From assembly GCF_900496995.4 (NCBI RefSeq), contig NC_044018.1, positions 25,822,001 through 25,886,000 on the forward strand: a DNA stretch of 64,000 bases. Reading direction: 5' to 3'. Position numbers and translations under genes: made by a program. This DNA comes from Aquila chrysaetos chrysaetos. Lineage: Eukaryota; Chordata; Aves; Accipitriformes; Accipitridae. Under the pieces are notes generated by a model. That model saw nothing but the letters and a program-made list of their open reading frames with translations, was not told the origin of the DNA and did no database searches. Every line of letters starts with the position of its first letter. The stretch's first letter is position 1. Of this stretch, positions 27,001 to 39,458 are shown in pieces.

Positions 27001-27314
27001 TAAGGTGGCCCTCTAGTCATCTAATATACTTGCTTAGTAGTCTGCCCTGCTGAGACATTTTAAAGAAGACATTGGTGGATGGCAGCTATGATTTCACCCA
27101 AGTGTACCTAAAGAAGCATCCAAATACAATCCAAGACAATCCTCATAAAAGAGTAGGTTACACAGAGCACTGCAATATTGGTCATGTCAAAAAACATGGC
27201 TAAAAACTCCCTTTAAACAGAGACTGTCTCCCTTTCTTTCTCAGGCACATTGTTGAAACTCCAGGCAGGTTCAATTGTTTAACATGAATAGTCCTGGCAT
27301 TTTAATTATATTTA
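24020..27314. other. intergenic, nothing recognised
   Basis: No exon, RNA gene or named repeat recognised. Open frames at 24244-24701 and 24894-25276 have no supporting context. Confidence 0.45.
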
Positions 27315-27593
27315 ATATTTACTAATATTGCTATTTCACAGAATCACAGAGTCACAGAGTGCTTGAGGTTCAAAGGGACCTCCGGAGGTCATCCGATCCA
27401 GCCTGCCTGCTCAGGCAGGGTGCCCTAGAGCTGGCTGCCCAGGAGCATGTCCAGCTGGCTTTTCAGTATCTCCAAGGATGAAGACTCCCCAGCCTCTCTG
27501 GGCAATCTGTGCCAGTACTCAGTCACCTTCACAGTGAAAAGGTGTTTCCTGATGTTCAGATGGCACCTCCTGTGTTTCATATTTACTAATATT
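27315..27593 (-). mobile_element. CR1 fragment flanked by a 15-bp direct repeat
   Basis: The CR1 body runs from about 27335 (cacagaatcacagagtcac) to about 27578 (cctcctgtgtttc) and is the reverse complement of the CR1 3' end. It is immediately enclosed by the identical 15-mer ATATTTACTAATATT at 27315-27329 and 27579-27593. This looks like a target-site duplication, which is unusual for CR1. The copy is 5'-truncated at the C-terminal end of the reverse transcriptase region. Confidence 0.88.
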
Positions 27594-28069
27594 TTAATGC
27601 TAATAACCCCCACAGAAGAATCAAAAAGACAAATTTTATAGATGGGGATAATGTGGCACAAAAAGAAAAAAAATCATTGCTAGTCTGGAGCTATCCAGCA
27701 GCCGCAGGTCAGTAACAGGTATGGTCTCCTAATTCCCTGCCTTTCTCTCACATGGCTTCCTTTTCCTTCAGAACTTGTGGTGTCTCTTCCTCTACCTGCC
27801 CATTTCATCCACCCTCATCAGGGAGCAGGATCAGGCTATGGTCGCTACTGGGGAGGTCGTAATAAGAACCGTCAGACTGGCCAATGTCCATCCAGCACAG
27901 GACTCTCCTCTGTGGTGGACAGCAGCAGATGCACAGGGGCACAACCAAGGCCATGCATAGGCTGAACTTTCTCCTGACAAGTCCTCTTGACCTCCAGCAA
28001 ACAGCCATTTAAGAACTTCCTGAGGTGACAGTTTCATCCAAATCCCTGTGTACCAATGGATATATTTTC

Positions 28070-28450
28070 CATGAACTCATCTAATCAGTTCTTGAATCTA
28101 CTTGTACTTTCGGCCTCCACAAAATCTTTCACAATGTTGTGAACAAGTCTTGTTTGTTTTTAAACTTGCTGCCTGATCATTTTGTTGAGTGCTCTCTACT
28201 TCTTGTATTCCAAGAAACAGTGACTAATCATTCCTTTTTTAGCATCTCCTCAGTAATCATCACTTCCTAGGCCTGTAGTGCATCCAGACCCAGCATCTCT
28301 CTTCAAGTTGCAGAACCTAGCCTATTTAGTCTTTCCTCACAGTGCTCTCTTCTGTGTCTTCCCCGCTTCTCCTACATCTATTCTGTAGCGTGGCCAGTGG
28401 ACCTAAGCAGAGCATTCAGTAACCCAGGGACAACGTAGATCGTGAGAGTG
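28070..28450 (-). mobile_element. ancient CR1/L3-like LINE relic, antisense
   Basis: Contains diverged versions of the old amniote CR1 antisense text: gcctccacaaaatc, aaacttgctgcctgatcat, ttcttgtattccaagaaac and atttagtctttcctcaca. Similarity is low and has gaps, as expected of a very old copy. Boundaries are approximate. Confidence 0.55.
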
Positions 28451-28570
28451 ACGCAATGCTGTGTTTAGTTTTTGTTCTCAGCTCCTCTCCTCATAACATC
28501 TGACTTTGTTGGCCTTGACAAGAAGAAAGGGCATGAAGGAGAAGTCAGAGTGCGTCGTCAGCTGTGAGTT

Positions 28571-29275
28571 GCAGACTTGTTCAGGTTGGAAGGGACCCCA
28601 GGAGGCCCCTAGCCCAACCTTGTCCTCAAAGCAGGGTTAGCTATGGGGTCAGACCAGGTTGCTCAGGCGGTTCTTGAAAATCTCCAAGGATGGAGACTGC
28701 ACAACCTCTCTGGCCGATCTGTTCCACTGCTGGGCTGTCCTTGTGGGCAAAAGGTTTCTCCTCACACTTGGTGTGAACCTCTCTCATTTCCACTTACAAC
28801 ATTGTCCTTCATCCTCCACCATGCACCACTGTGAAGAGACTAGCTCCATCTCCTTGACACCATTCCTGTAGGCACTGGAGGCTGCTGTTAGGTCCCTCTG
28901 AAGCCATCTGTTCTGCAAACCAAACAAGCCCAGCTCCCTCAACCTCTCCTCACAGGGCATGGGCTCCAACCGTGGCCATCTTGGCAGCCTTCACTGAAGT
29001 TGCTCTAGTTTATCTATGTGTTGCAATGGAGGACTGGGGGAAAAACTGGACATCCTAATCTAGATGAGGTCTAATGAGTGCAAAGTAAAGGGGAATAAGC
29101 ATTACCCCAAATCAACTGGCCATGCTCCTATTCTTACAAGCCCAGATGCTCTTGGCCATCCCTGTTGCTAGGGCTCCCTGCTGCCTCAGGCTCAACTCAC
29201 TGCCCACCAGGACCCCCATGGCCTATTCAGCAGAGCTGCCCCCCAAGCAGTCAGGCCATGGCCTGAATCGCTGAC
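28571..29275 (-). mobile_element. CR1 LINE copy, antisense
   Basis: Starts gcagacttgttcaggttgga and includes atctccaaggatggagact, cctctctggccgatctgtt, cagctccctcaacctctcct and actgcccaccaggac, all in the order of a reversed CR1 3' half. It is more diverged than the neighbouring copy at 29286. The two sit head to tail with almost no gap, so the second may have inserted beside or into the first. Confidence 0.85.
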
Positions 29276-29285
29276 AGGGTTTTTT

Positions 29286-30245
29286 CACAGAGTCACTAGA
29301 TGGTTGAGGTTCAAAGGGACCTCTGAAGGTCAACTGGTCCAATCCCTCTGCTCAAGCAGTGTCACCTAAAGCACATTGTGCAGGGCTGCGTCCAGACAGC
29401 TTTTGAGCATCTCCAAAGATGGAGATTCCAGAACCTCTCTGGGCAACCTGTGCCAGTGATCGGCCACCCTCACAGTGAAAATGTGTTTCCTGATGTTCAG
29501 CTAAAACCTCCTGTGTTTCAGTTTGCGCCCATTGCCTCTTGTCCTGTCACTGGGCACCACTGAAAAGAGCATGGCTCCATCTTCTTCATACCCTCTTCAA
29601 GTATTTCTACACATTGATGAGATCCCCCTGAGCCATCTCTTCTCCAGGCTGAACAGTCCCAGCTCTCAGCTTTTTGTCATAGGACAGATGCTCCAGTCCC
29701 TTAATCATCTTTGTGGTCCTTCATTGGACTTGCTAGAGTATGTCTGTGTCTCTCGTAATGGCGAGTCCAGAACCGGACACAGCAATCCAGTGTGGCCTTA
29801 CCAGTGCTGAGTAGAGAGGAAGGATCCCCTCCTTCAACCTGCTGGCAACACTCCTCCGAATGCAGCCCAGGATACCATTAGCCTTCTTTGCTGCAAGAGC
29901 ACATTGCTGCTTCATGTTTGCCATCCCAGGTGCACAACTTTGCATTTGTTCTTGTTGGATCTCATATTGTTCCTGTTGGCCCATTCCTCCAGACTGTCTT
30001 AAGTCCTTCTGAATGGCAGTCCTGCCCTCAAGTGTACCAAGTGGTCATTCCCCTAACCCCACTTTGTTGTCATCTGCAAACCCGATGAGAATGCCCTCCC
30101 TCTCTCACCTCCTCCAGGTCATTGACAAAGATGTTAAACAGGACAGGTCCTCTGCAGTACCCCACTTGTTACTGACCTCCAGGAAGAGTACAAACCATCA
30201 GCCACTACCTGCTGAGCCCGACCATCCAACCAGTTTCTTTCTGGA
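29286..30245 (-). mobile_element. CR1 LINE copy, antisense, about 1 kb
   Basis: Begins tcacagagtcactagatgg and continues with gggcaacctgtgccagt, cctcttgtcctgtcactggg, cttctctccaggctgaac-like text, cattgacaaagatgttaaac and cgaccatccaaccagtttc. The order is that of the reverse complement of the CR1 ORF2 3' portion and 3' UTR. Many indels and stops make it nonfunctional. Open frames seen here on both strands are remnants. Confidence 0.92.
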
Positions 30246-33200
30246 CTGAAGAATGCTTAAAATTTGCATCTGAGGGTTTAGGAAAACCTTACAAGCAGAG
30301 TTTGGCCAATCTGCTTCTGAGACTGATCAAGACTGGTTCATGAAGATCTAGGGTTTCAGTTATGCTCATTTTAATCATTACCACCAGTGGAGGAATTGGC
30401 TGGAGGAATTTTCACCTTTGGCTTCCCTTACAGTCAGTGGAGAGAGAAAGAGCCTTATCAAAGGATAACCCATTCTACCCACTCTCATACAGATTTTTAA
30501 GACAGATGGGATAAATCACTGAGGGCTATCTGTCTCCGCTAAGGAAGGAACTTAAGCAACTAGTTCAGTATTAAACATCTAACTTGCATGCGGCTAAGGT
30601 CAGTGAGATGAGCCACACACTTGCAATCTTTTTATTTTAATTCCCTATCTGTAAAACAAGGACACTAATGCTTCGTTGTTCCTCACATCTATTTGAACTG
30701 TCTGTAACTACTAAGTCAGGCTGAAGGGCATTCTGCCTGGTGTCTAGAATAACGACAACTGACATCTTTTTGAGGCTCTCTTATTGCCTTCATGCTACCA
30801 CTGTTAATGATGAGGGGATGAAAGATGGAGCTTCTAGAGCAAATAAATTTTGAGCATCTGCACACAACCAAAAAAACTCACATAGAAGAGGCATGAAGGG
30901 AAAAATAATGCAGTGAATTTCCACAATTTCTCATTCTCTCAATCTTTTGAACTGCTGCCAACTTCAAATCTAAACTGGCATATTTCTTATTTTGCTGTTT
31001 TTAACAGGAGATAATTATAGCTCATTGTTCCACAGCTTACTGTGTAAAATGCTGAGCAGTACTTCTGTCTATTCTTCTTAGCTCTGAGGAACTTTAACTA
31101 CTTTTGATTCTTGTGTCCCAGATAACCACTGTTTAGCAGTTAAAAGTTCATTAAAAATGAGGCCAAACATAGATGAAAATGCCAACAAAAACATGTCTGA
31201 AAAGATAGATGAATAAAATGGCAGTGCCAATAGAAACAGGTTTTCTCACACTATTTTTAAACATTATCTAATGAACATTTTATAAACTTTAAGTATATTT
31301 GATGAAACAGACTTTCTACAAAGTAACTGTCCTAAGGATGGGGAATTTAAAAATGTAAATGATACTCTGAAGCAGCACCCAGTGAGGACACTTTCTGCAA
31401 ATATCCATCTGTATTTCTTTCATGACCTAGAGTTCAAATTTCTCTACTGTTTTGCACACTATGGAAATAAGTTTAAACTATAATGCGCAATTAAAATGAA
31501 GATGGAAAAAGCATGTTTGAGTTGCACTCCTGCACTTTTCCACAATTAGGAAAGCAACAGTTCCCTTGGGTTTTCCTTCTTTGGCTGTGAAGGAAAATGG
31601 CTGGTTAATATTTCCAAAACATTTCTGTGCTATTCCACGACATCAATTAGCTCAATAAAAGGAGGTTCCTTCTCCCATTCTTTCAATCCAAACTCCAACT
31701 GAAAAACACATCATTAGAAAACATTCTTTTAGAGGTTCCTCAATTCTTCTGTTTTCATTTGAAGTTTTCCACATTGAAAGGATACTCAAATGATCCCTTC
31801 TCTCAGTTTGAACTTTGCTAATGAGAAGGTCCTCAGCTTTTTTTTCTTCTCTGTGGATGGGTAGGGAAAAAACAGTGCTTTTCTTGCTAGCAGAAAAACA
31901 GGGTGGATGAACAGGGCACCAGAATCTTAGATTAGGACAGAGATTCATCACTGACAGATAGGACAAAGGTCAAATAATTTCTTACTAGAAAATATCTAAA
32001 ACAGTGAAGCACATTTGGAAGCACAACTTGCAACCAAAATTCCTGGGCAGGTCACAGCAATAAAATTTATTTTCCAACATTTAAAACTAACTCTAAAATA
32101 CTAAACAGTTATTAGTAAGCTTTGTGTTTTGTAGCACTGGTTGAAGAAGCCTAAGAAGCTGGCAGAGTCAGGACTGGCAAACAGGCAGCAAGGCAGGACG
32201 ATAACCTGCACAGGGTAACAAAAGTGTGCCTCTGTGTCAGCAGGCACACTTCACAGGCCAGATGTTTGTGGAAACACACATTCACTGGAGCCTGAAATAA
32301 TTGTTCAGAGCACAAAGTAGGGCAGTTCTAGTAGAGATATGGGCTCAGGAGCCACCACCTCTGCTAGGGCACTGGCTGGCAGGAAGAGGATACAGATAAC
32401 CAGTGGTATGACTATCTGTTATGAGGGGAACAATTTTTGATTTGCCAGAGGCAGCAAATATCGCCATGAAAACTGTTGTTCGCCCATTCCCAACAGTTTA
32501 CAGCATTGTTTGCAATGTATTCCAATGAGAACCTGATGGTCATTCAGAGCTACAAAATGAGCCTCTGTGTTTGTTCCTGTTATGCTATGGACTGATAAAA
32601 AGAGACAAACATAAAGTTCTTGTTAAAGAATAAAAGAAAACCAGAATGTTTTCATTAACACATCAGAGGCCTGACATTGTACCAAGGACCACTGACTAAA
32701 TTTGTATTTGTTTTACAGGAACATGTTTTGATAAGAAAAATATCTGGACTTACATTGATTGGTCCTTGTTTAATTTTATATAATAGGAATGGCTAGGCAC
32801 TGCACGAGAACCAAGCAGGGTATGATGCAAATCTTTAAGGAGATGGAAAATCACCCATATGGTAATTATTTATTATGGAGATGTTCAAAAGCATGCAACT
32901 TCCACTAAAAATGCCAGGAGTTGAGTTCATAAGTTCCCTGTACCTTCAAAGCTTTTTCTCTTCTAGTGTCATGGAAATTGAAATTGTTTCTACATTTTCT
33001 TTTTAACTGCTGCAGAACTTGAGGAATAATGATCCAACTACAAACTGCTGTGCTCACGTGAACCAAAACAGAAAAAGAAAAAATCCAGTGAATGTGAAAT
33101 GTCAAACAGAAGAGAAACAAAGTCATACAAGTACATAAGATATAAAAAATGAGGCTAGAAATTTTATCTGGCTATGTGGTCACCTTGGTAACTTCAACAA

Positions 33201-36128
33201 AGAGCCCTTCCAGATTGGTTTTGAGCCAACCTAGTGCTTTTCTCTTATTAAGTAACTCCAATGATTTGTAGTCCTGTTTGTATGCTATTTCCTCCTATTT
33301 TAATCTTCACAGGATCAGTGAAATGCTAGCTCAGGGATACTTTCTCTCTGAAGCACAAGAGGCTTAGCCAACCTGTTCTACATAAACATCTGAAAATACA
33401 TAGATCAATTGATTTACCAAAGGCAGTACAGCATCTAACTTGTCCATTCCTTCCTGTCCTGAGATAGTAAAGATTAGAGACACGAGATGCATTTATTATG
33501 TTTTCCCTACGTTTCAACAATCATCATAAAAATGTAGTTCTACTAAATCCGTAGACTAACATCCAAGGATACTTTGACTCCCTGTGCTTTGCCATCACAA
33601 CAGGGCTTTAAGGTATGAAAGCTGATCAGGTAAGCAGTCAAATCCCACTGGGTTTTCTTCCTCCCATTTCTGAAGGGCAGTCAGGTAGATGTGTAATGTG
33701 GGACTGAAATAAAAGGGATGGCTCCAAATTTTGTAAAGTGAGACAGTCCTGTTCCTTTTTTAGGGCCCGAACTATACAGAAATAGGATAGGTAGCTCTTC
33801 TTGATACTTTTGTATGGCACCTCCCATCCAAAAGTATGTCAGGGACAGGTGAATGCTTTCACACACTTCTGAGAGCCTGAAGCTCCCCAGGTGGAGTTCT
33901 GGGGCTGTGATCTGAGACAGCTGTAAGGACTAACATACGTAGCTGAGGCTGCAGGAAGCGGCAGCAGAAGCAGGCTACTCTTACCTAGATCAGAGCTAGC
34001 TAAGTACCAAAGATCTACTCTTGATTTAAAACAAGGCCTGTGATGTCTTAAACAACCACAGTTTGTCGGGATGATGGCCAAGCCAGCGTTTCCAGTGCCG
34101 CTTGGAAATCTGATCTGCTTCATGTACCAAGTAAAGAACATTCTTTGTGCTCCAGTGTCCCAAACTGTGCAGCCCTGACAGTCTCCTAGCTCTACCTGGT
34201 TGGGCAAACTGCACTAGGAGCACATCCGATTTGAACCCACCATTCAAAACGTGTCTTCATCTTCCTTGTGTCTCATCTCCCTGACACCTGATCACCACCA
34301 TGACCAAAACATTTGATCACTCACAGGTGAATCAGACTGAGCAAGGGATTGACCTCCATCTGACAGTTTTAAAAGCTCTTGTTCGAGGAAGAATACATGT
34401 CAACACTGATTTGAGCTTCTCTGGAGTAGCTGAAAGGAGATCTTCTGTCTTCCCATGGTGTCTATTCCAAAGTTGGGGAAAAAACCTGCAGACCATGAAT
34501 GCAGCTGAAACAGGCACATCTGTATCTCTGCCCAAACATTACACTGAGCCCCTATTTTTACCCACTGTTATAGCTAAGATGGCTGAATTACAAGGTCACG
34601 TATTTTGCTGAAGGCCATATCATGAGTCATTTGATTAAAACTCTGCCCTTCCTGGCTCTCAGTCCTTTGCTCTACTCATTAGTACACACAATGTAATGAA
34701 ATGTTGGAATATCCCCAGAAGGGAGTCTTGCTTAGACCACTTCCTCTGTAGTTCACTACCACAGACCTCAATTCTTGGCTTGGGCAGCTTTCCAGCTGAA
34801 CTACATGATGCAAAATAACATTTTAAGTTAAATTTCAAGTGGGATAATGAGGAGCTACAGAACTTCAACATTGTTCTAAATTTAAACAAAATAGCAGGAG
34901 GAATTTTAGAGAGTATTCAAGAGAGTAAACAGAATGGAGGCTAAGCAAATACATAGTGGACACTATTCACCCTTCCTATTATCCATCTTGACAAGCATTC
35001 TTTGATGCATTTAGCAACTTATGACCTCCCTCCCTTGCCTTTATTTCAATTTTTAGCAAAAAACCTTTACCCAGCTCTCTAACCCAGGATAATTGAAAAC
35101 TGAAAAGCTAGTAAAATTAACCAGCTGTGCTGACTGATGAGAAATCATTGATAACATTAGATACTTTATTAAAGTTGCATTAAAACTATTCTATTTAATA
35201 ACACAATTTAAGGAAGGGTTCATTTTATAAACTCATAGGGTGTTGGAATGAAAGATGTGATATTTCCCATGTAACCTCATAAATTCTCTTGCTAGTCAGT
35301 CTCGAGCCTATGAGCTCTAATAAAATTCTCATGAGAACGCAGTATCCGTCCATAAAAACTCCTGAACCCCCCATGGGAATTGGCTGGTTTAGAAGGGTTC
35401 AGAGGTTCAAGCCTGTGGTTTATTTATTAAAATTTTCTCAGTAAATATATCATGGTATAATAGATAACCACCACACTGTTCTGTGCTAGTAACATCCGTC
35501 TTCCATAAAATACATGAAAAGTAAGCTTCAAAAATAGGAAGGAAGAACCTTGAGTTACATTTAAATGTGGGTGCACTGAACCTTTTCTCAAAAAGAGGCT
35601 GAAACCATAAACAAGAGTGAGAATTTGCCTCCTTATTTTTCTCCTCACAAAACCACTGTTACTAGAAGCAGCTAAAATGTTGCTCTATGCAAAGCTATAA
35701 AAAGGGAATTCAGATCACCTGAGCTTTTAATAGACTGGGCTGAGGTTAGACACTTATAGTTCCAAAAAATGATAGTGACTTGGAGATAACATAGCTGTAG
35801 TATTAGAAGTGTGAATCTGATCAGGAACACCATGTCCATGCTGGAAATACAAGCACTTTGTATAGTCTGTGGTTGAAGGCTCTGAACCACTTTTATGTCC
35901 TCCCTCTATAAAGCTTCTGAACCAACCCTACAAAAGAAAAGTGCAAACTCCTTCCCTTGGAGCCAGTGAAAAGCAGTAGGAATGTGACAGACAACAGTAG
36001 CTTCTGTGAGGCAATATTGTACCCAAGAATTGCTCAGATACTCTAGTGATGAGTTTGATAGCTAATTGGTGTCAGACTAATTATTCTAACACTGGATCCA
36101 CACAGTCATTACCATCGTAAAAGGCTCC
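30246..36128. other. intergenic, mostly nothing recognised
   Basis: AT-rich sequence without named repeats. A few short - strand segments look exon-like (31630-31698, listed separately; also 32990-33055 and 34330-34535), but none could be tied to a family. Nothing else identified. Confidence 0.4.
31630..31698 (-). other. possible terminal exon, unassigned
   Basis: On the - strand, acceptor gatgtgtttttcag is followed by an open segment of 22 codons, LEFGLKEWEKEPPFIELID then VVE, and TAG. Composition and acceptor are exon-like, and it begins in phase 0. It could be a last exon of the unassigned - strand candidate gene upstream (37.8-39.9 kb), but nothing links them directly. Chance is a serious alternative for so short a segment. 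Confidence 0.15.
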
Positions 36129-36236
36129 TTAGGGAGGAAAAGTATCACTAAAATCCAGATAGATCTTTTTTTTCTGCTGGAAAGCAAAACCAGTTGGTCT
36201 AAATCCTGTGGTGTTGTCTTGAAGAACAATTTCACC
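36129..36236 (-). CDS. putative exon 3 of an unassigned minus-strand gene
   Basis: After acceptor actctttcttag the - strand reads, in phase 0, GEIVLQDNTTGFRPTGF, AFQQ and KKKIYLDFSDTFPP, then TAA at 36131-36129. The text looks like genuine protein. The preceding candidate exon (37823-37998) ends in phase 0, so the two join cleanly. One oddity: the frame shifted by one base continues past the stop as PKEPFTM up to a GTAATG donor-like site, so the TAA may come from a one-base insertion in a CCTCCC run. The gene may be intact and end here, or it may be a frameshifted relic. Function unknown. Confidence 0.35.
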   Translation of the reverse strand, partial: GEIVLQDNTTGFRPTGFAFQQKKKIYLDFSDTFPP

Positions 36237-36338
36237 CTAAGAAAGAGTAAGTCTTTCATAGATGTTTTATGGCAGGTCATTTCAGGCCTTTAGAGGCAGG
36301 CTTTTGGGATGGCAGTAACAGGGAGTTGACATGTACTT

Positions 36339-37196
36339 GACAGATGGACCACTCAGTGGATAAGGAAATGGCCGGCTGGTTGCACTCAAAGAGTTGCGGT
36401 CAATGGCTTGATGTCCAAGTGGAGACCACTGACAAGTGGTGTTCCTCAGAGGTCGGTATTGGGACCGGCGCTGTTTAACATCTTTGTTGGCAACAAGGAC
36501 AGTGGGATGGAGTGCACCCTCAACAAGTTTCTGATGATTCCAAGCTGTGTGGTGTGGTTGACACACTGGAGGGAAGGGATGCCATCCAGAGGGACCTTGA
36601 CAGGCCTGAGAGGTGGGCCTGTGTGAATGTCATGAAGTTCAACAAGGCCAAGTGCAAGGTCCTGCACACGGGTCAGGGCAATCCCACGCACAAGTACAGG
36701 CTGGGCAGAGAACGGATTGAGAGCAGCCCTGCAGAGAAGGACTTGGGGGTGTTGCTTGACAAGAAGCTTGACACAACCTGGCAATGTCCGCTTGCAGCCC
36801 AGAGAAGTCAACTGTATCCTGGGCTGCATTAAAAGAAGCATGACCAGCACCTTACAGCAGCCTTCCAGTACCTAAAGGGGGCCTACAAGAAAGCTGGAGA
36901 GGGCCTTTTCACAAGGACATGTAGTGACAGGACAAGGGGTAATGGCTTTAAACTGAAAGAGGGTAGGTTGAGATTAGATATAAGGAAGAAATTCTTCGCT
37001 ATGAGGGTAGTGAGGCACTGGAACAGGTTGCCCAGAGAGGCTGTGGATGCCCCATCCCTGGAAGTGTTCAAGGATAGGTTGGATGGGGCTTTGAGCAACC
37101 TGGTCTAGTGGAAGGTGTCCCTGCCTATGGCAGGGGGGTTGGAACTAGGTGATCTTTAAGGTCCTTTTCAACCCAAACCATTCTATGATTCTATGA
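36339..37196 (+). mobile_element. CR1 LINE, sense, with internal deletion
   Basis: Sense-strand 3' end of CR1 ORF2 and UTR: gatggaccactcagtgga, tcaatggcttgatgtccaag, gtattgggaccggcgctg, gttcaacaaggccaagtgc, gaggcactggaacaggttgc, and the diagnostic 3' terminus ttctatgattctatga at 37181-37196. An open remnant of the reverse transcriptase C-terminus spans 36512-36832. Around 36849 the text jumps from gcatgaccagcac to ttacagcagccttccag, so a stretch between the RT end and the 3' UTR is deleted relative to the CR1 consensus as I remember it. It lies in the putative intron between the candidate exons at 36129 and 37823. Relatively low divergence suggests a younger copy than the antisense ones. Confidence 0.93.
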
Positions 37197-37822
37197 AAGT
37201 CACCTTCCTCCCAGCACTATAGCCAGCTGCCAGCTCTGAAAATGAACAGGCAGATGGTCACAGCTCTCCTGGTCCAAAAGACACTGCTTCATGCAGGTGT
37301 GCAGAGCATCGCAGCCCCAGCACGCTGCGGGACCCAGGGCTGACAAAACCACCGTTACTTTAAGGTGCCAGGGCTGAGCATGCCATAGGCAGTCTCCACC
37401 TTCTCTACTTAGCAACTTGCATATCCTCCACTCTCTTCCTGGTACTTCTATATTCAGAGAAAATGTGAGAGGAGGATGCTATGTGGAAGGGGTGGAATAC
37501 ACTTGCATATTCCCCGCCTTGCCTCTCTGGGACACAAATGCATAGCTTTCATACTCAGCTGCTCTGCGGTCCATATTGCATCCCATACTCATCTCCCCAT
37601 TCCCTAACGCTGATGCGGTGTTTGCCTATAAAGAGCACAAGGCTGCGCAGCAAATGAGCCATTAGTCTCATCCCTGTGTAGTCTGCGTGTATGCAGATCC
37701 TGCCTAGAAAAATGGACTTTGTTCTGATTTCTGCCAACCATCTGCTGAAATGAAAATGTGTTTTACTTTTTATTCTCAGTTTCAAACAACTCCAAGCAAG
37801 TTCACAGGCTTCCTTCACTTAC

Positions 37823-37998
37823 CATAACAACACCTTGAATATGTTCAGAAAATTTGCTTAGCTTGGATAATAAAGTTCTGGGTTTGTATTTCAAAGTAGT
37901 GTACTTCAAATCCTGCTGGGACTGCATTTTTATTAAAAATTCTCTGTATCTTCCCCTTCTCTCCATGTGAGCTCGGCACACGTACAGTATTTGAATGC
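37823..37998 (-). CDS. putative exon 2 of an unassigned minus-strand gene
   Basis: Acceptor ttatctttctaatccag and donor ATG|GTAAGT bound a 176-nt segment that is open in one frame for 58 codons: IQILYVCRAHMERRGRYREF, LIKMQSQQDLKYTTLKYKPR, TLLSKLSKFSEHIQGVVM. It is rich in Lys, Arg, Leu and Tyr, with no low-complexity bias. It begins with two bases (GC) of a codon that the upstream candidate exon (39842-39926) supplies with G, giving Gly. I do not recognise the family. No signal peptide or membrane helix is evident. Of all unassigned segments in the window this has the strongest exon signals. Confidence 0.42.
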
Positions 37999-39458
37999 CT
38001 GGATTAGAAAGATAATTACCAAAAATATTCAAGCAACATCTTTTTTTTTCTGGAAGAAGCCGAACTTACTCCCTGTGTGTGTGTGCTCATGCATGTGACA
38101 GAGCTGGTTTCCTTCACACTGACACACCCAATATATGTTTAAATAGAAATGTGTATGTAAAATTCAACCGTTCAACATGTAAACTAACCATTAAAAATCT
38201 TTCTTAATTTCTTAATGGAACCAAGAGTTTGATCCTACACATAGTGTACACTATTATTTACTGTTAACCAGCTATAGCTGTGCAGATACAGGAAGTCTGC
38301 AGGCACAGTACCTTTACACATCTATACATCTTTTCTCTAGAATAGAGCTGGCATTTGCATTTGTCAAATGATTTACACCATATGGATAAGAGAAAGCAAG
38401 GGAATATAGCATTCATTGACTTTTGCAAAGTAGAAACTAGATCTGTATTCCATTTTAGCCCACTCAAAATCCTAAGGCTTTAGGGAAAGCTTCTGCTTGC
38501 ATTTTAGCTCCAGCAATAACAGTGACCTGTAATTTACATAGCACATATTTTGAAAAAATCTCAAACTTACAAGGATTTACAGCTAACAGTGAACTGCAGA
38601 GATGGGGGAAGTAAGTTTGTGACATAAAGACAAGCCACAGAAGTGAAAGACAAAAGACCAAGAATACTGTATTCCCTTGAAAAATGTAGAGGATAATAGG
38701 TAGACACGCTATAAATTATCCTTCAGCTTGTAAAAAATGTCAGGAGACCTTAAATACCTACAGATGGTCAGTGCCTCCATTTTCAATTACCTCTGACAGA
38801 TGGCCCTTCCCTATGGCCCAGCACTGATACGCCAAGAACAGCGATTAGAGATTGACTCAGAGGCAAGAGCGGTGCCATACTTTGCAGCTGTATTTATAGT
38901 CAGACCCAGAGTTTTCCTTGCATGTCTATCTGCAATTCAAAAACGCCGCCTGAAGACATATTGAAACAACAGCAGTCACATAGCTCTATCCCCTCACCCT
39001 GATTTACCACCATAAATCATGCTGTATTGAAAGAAAAGGCTATTCATCGGTTACATTAAGACCCCAGAACTTATCTGTGTCCTTTCTAGAAGCTAACAGC
39101 TCTTCATACACTTAATGCATTAAATTATCAATGCAACTCTCTTCCATTCCCAAAAGTTGAGGATTCTGTTATAGATCAAATCATCAGTTAAACTATTGGC
39201 CAGTAATCACAAAACCTGAGCCAACTGCTGACAAACCAAATCCATAACTGGCATTTATACTAAATTAATCATGTAACACGTGGCATTTGTTAGCACTTTA
39301 CCACATTGTACACAGTCTGGTTATTTCCTGACTCCAATTCCAGTTTCAATCACGGCTCTTCATTTTATGTAAAACATCCAAAAAATAAAATGATCCAAAT
39401 GTCTTTATCACCTCAGAAAATGTAAACTGTGGGAGTGTGAAATGTAAATTCTTCACCA

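Noticed and set aside
36282-37098. Several open frames on both strands between 36.3 and 37.1 kb
   Set aside because: They are within the CR1 copy; the plus frame is a remnant of its reverse transcriptase and the minus frames are shadows.
38850-38960. Short minus-strand text GVFELQIDMQGKLWV after a good acceptor
   Set aside because: It stops after 15 codons with no proper donor before the stop, and could not be joined in phase to the other candidate exons.
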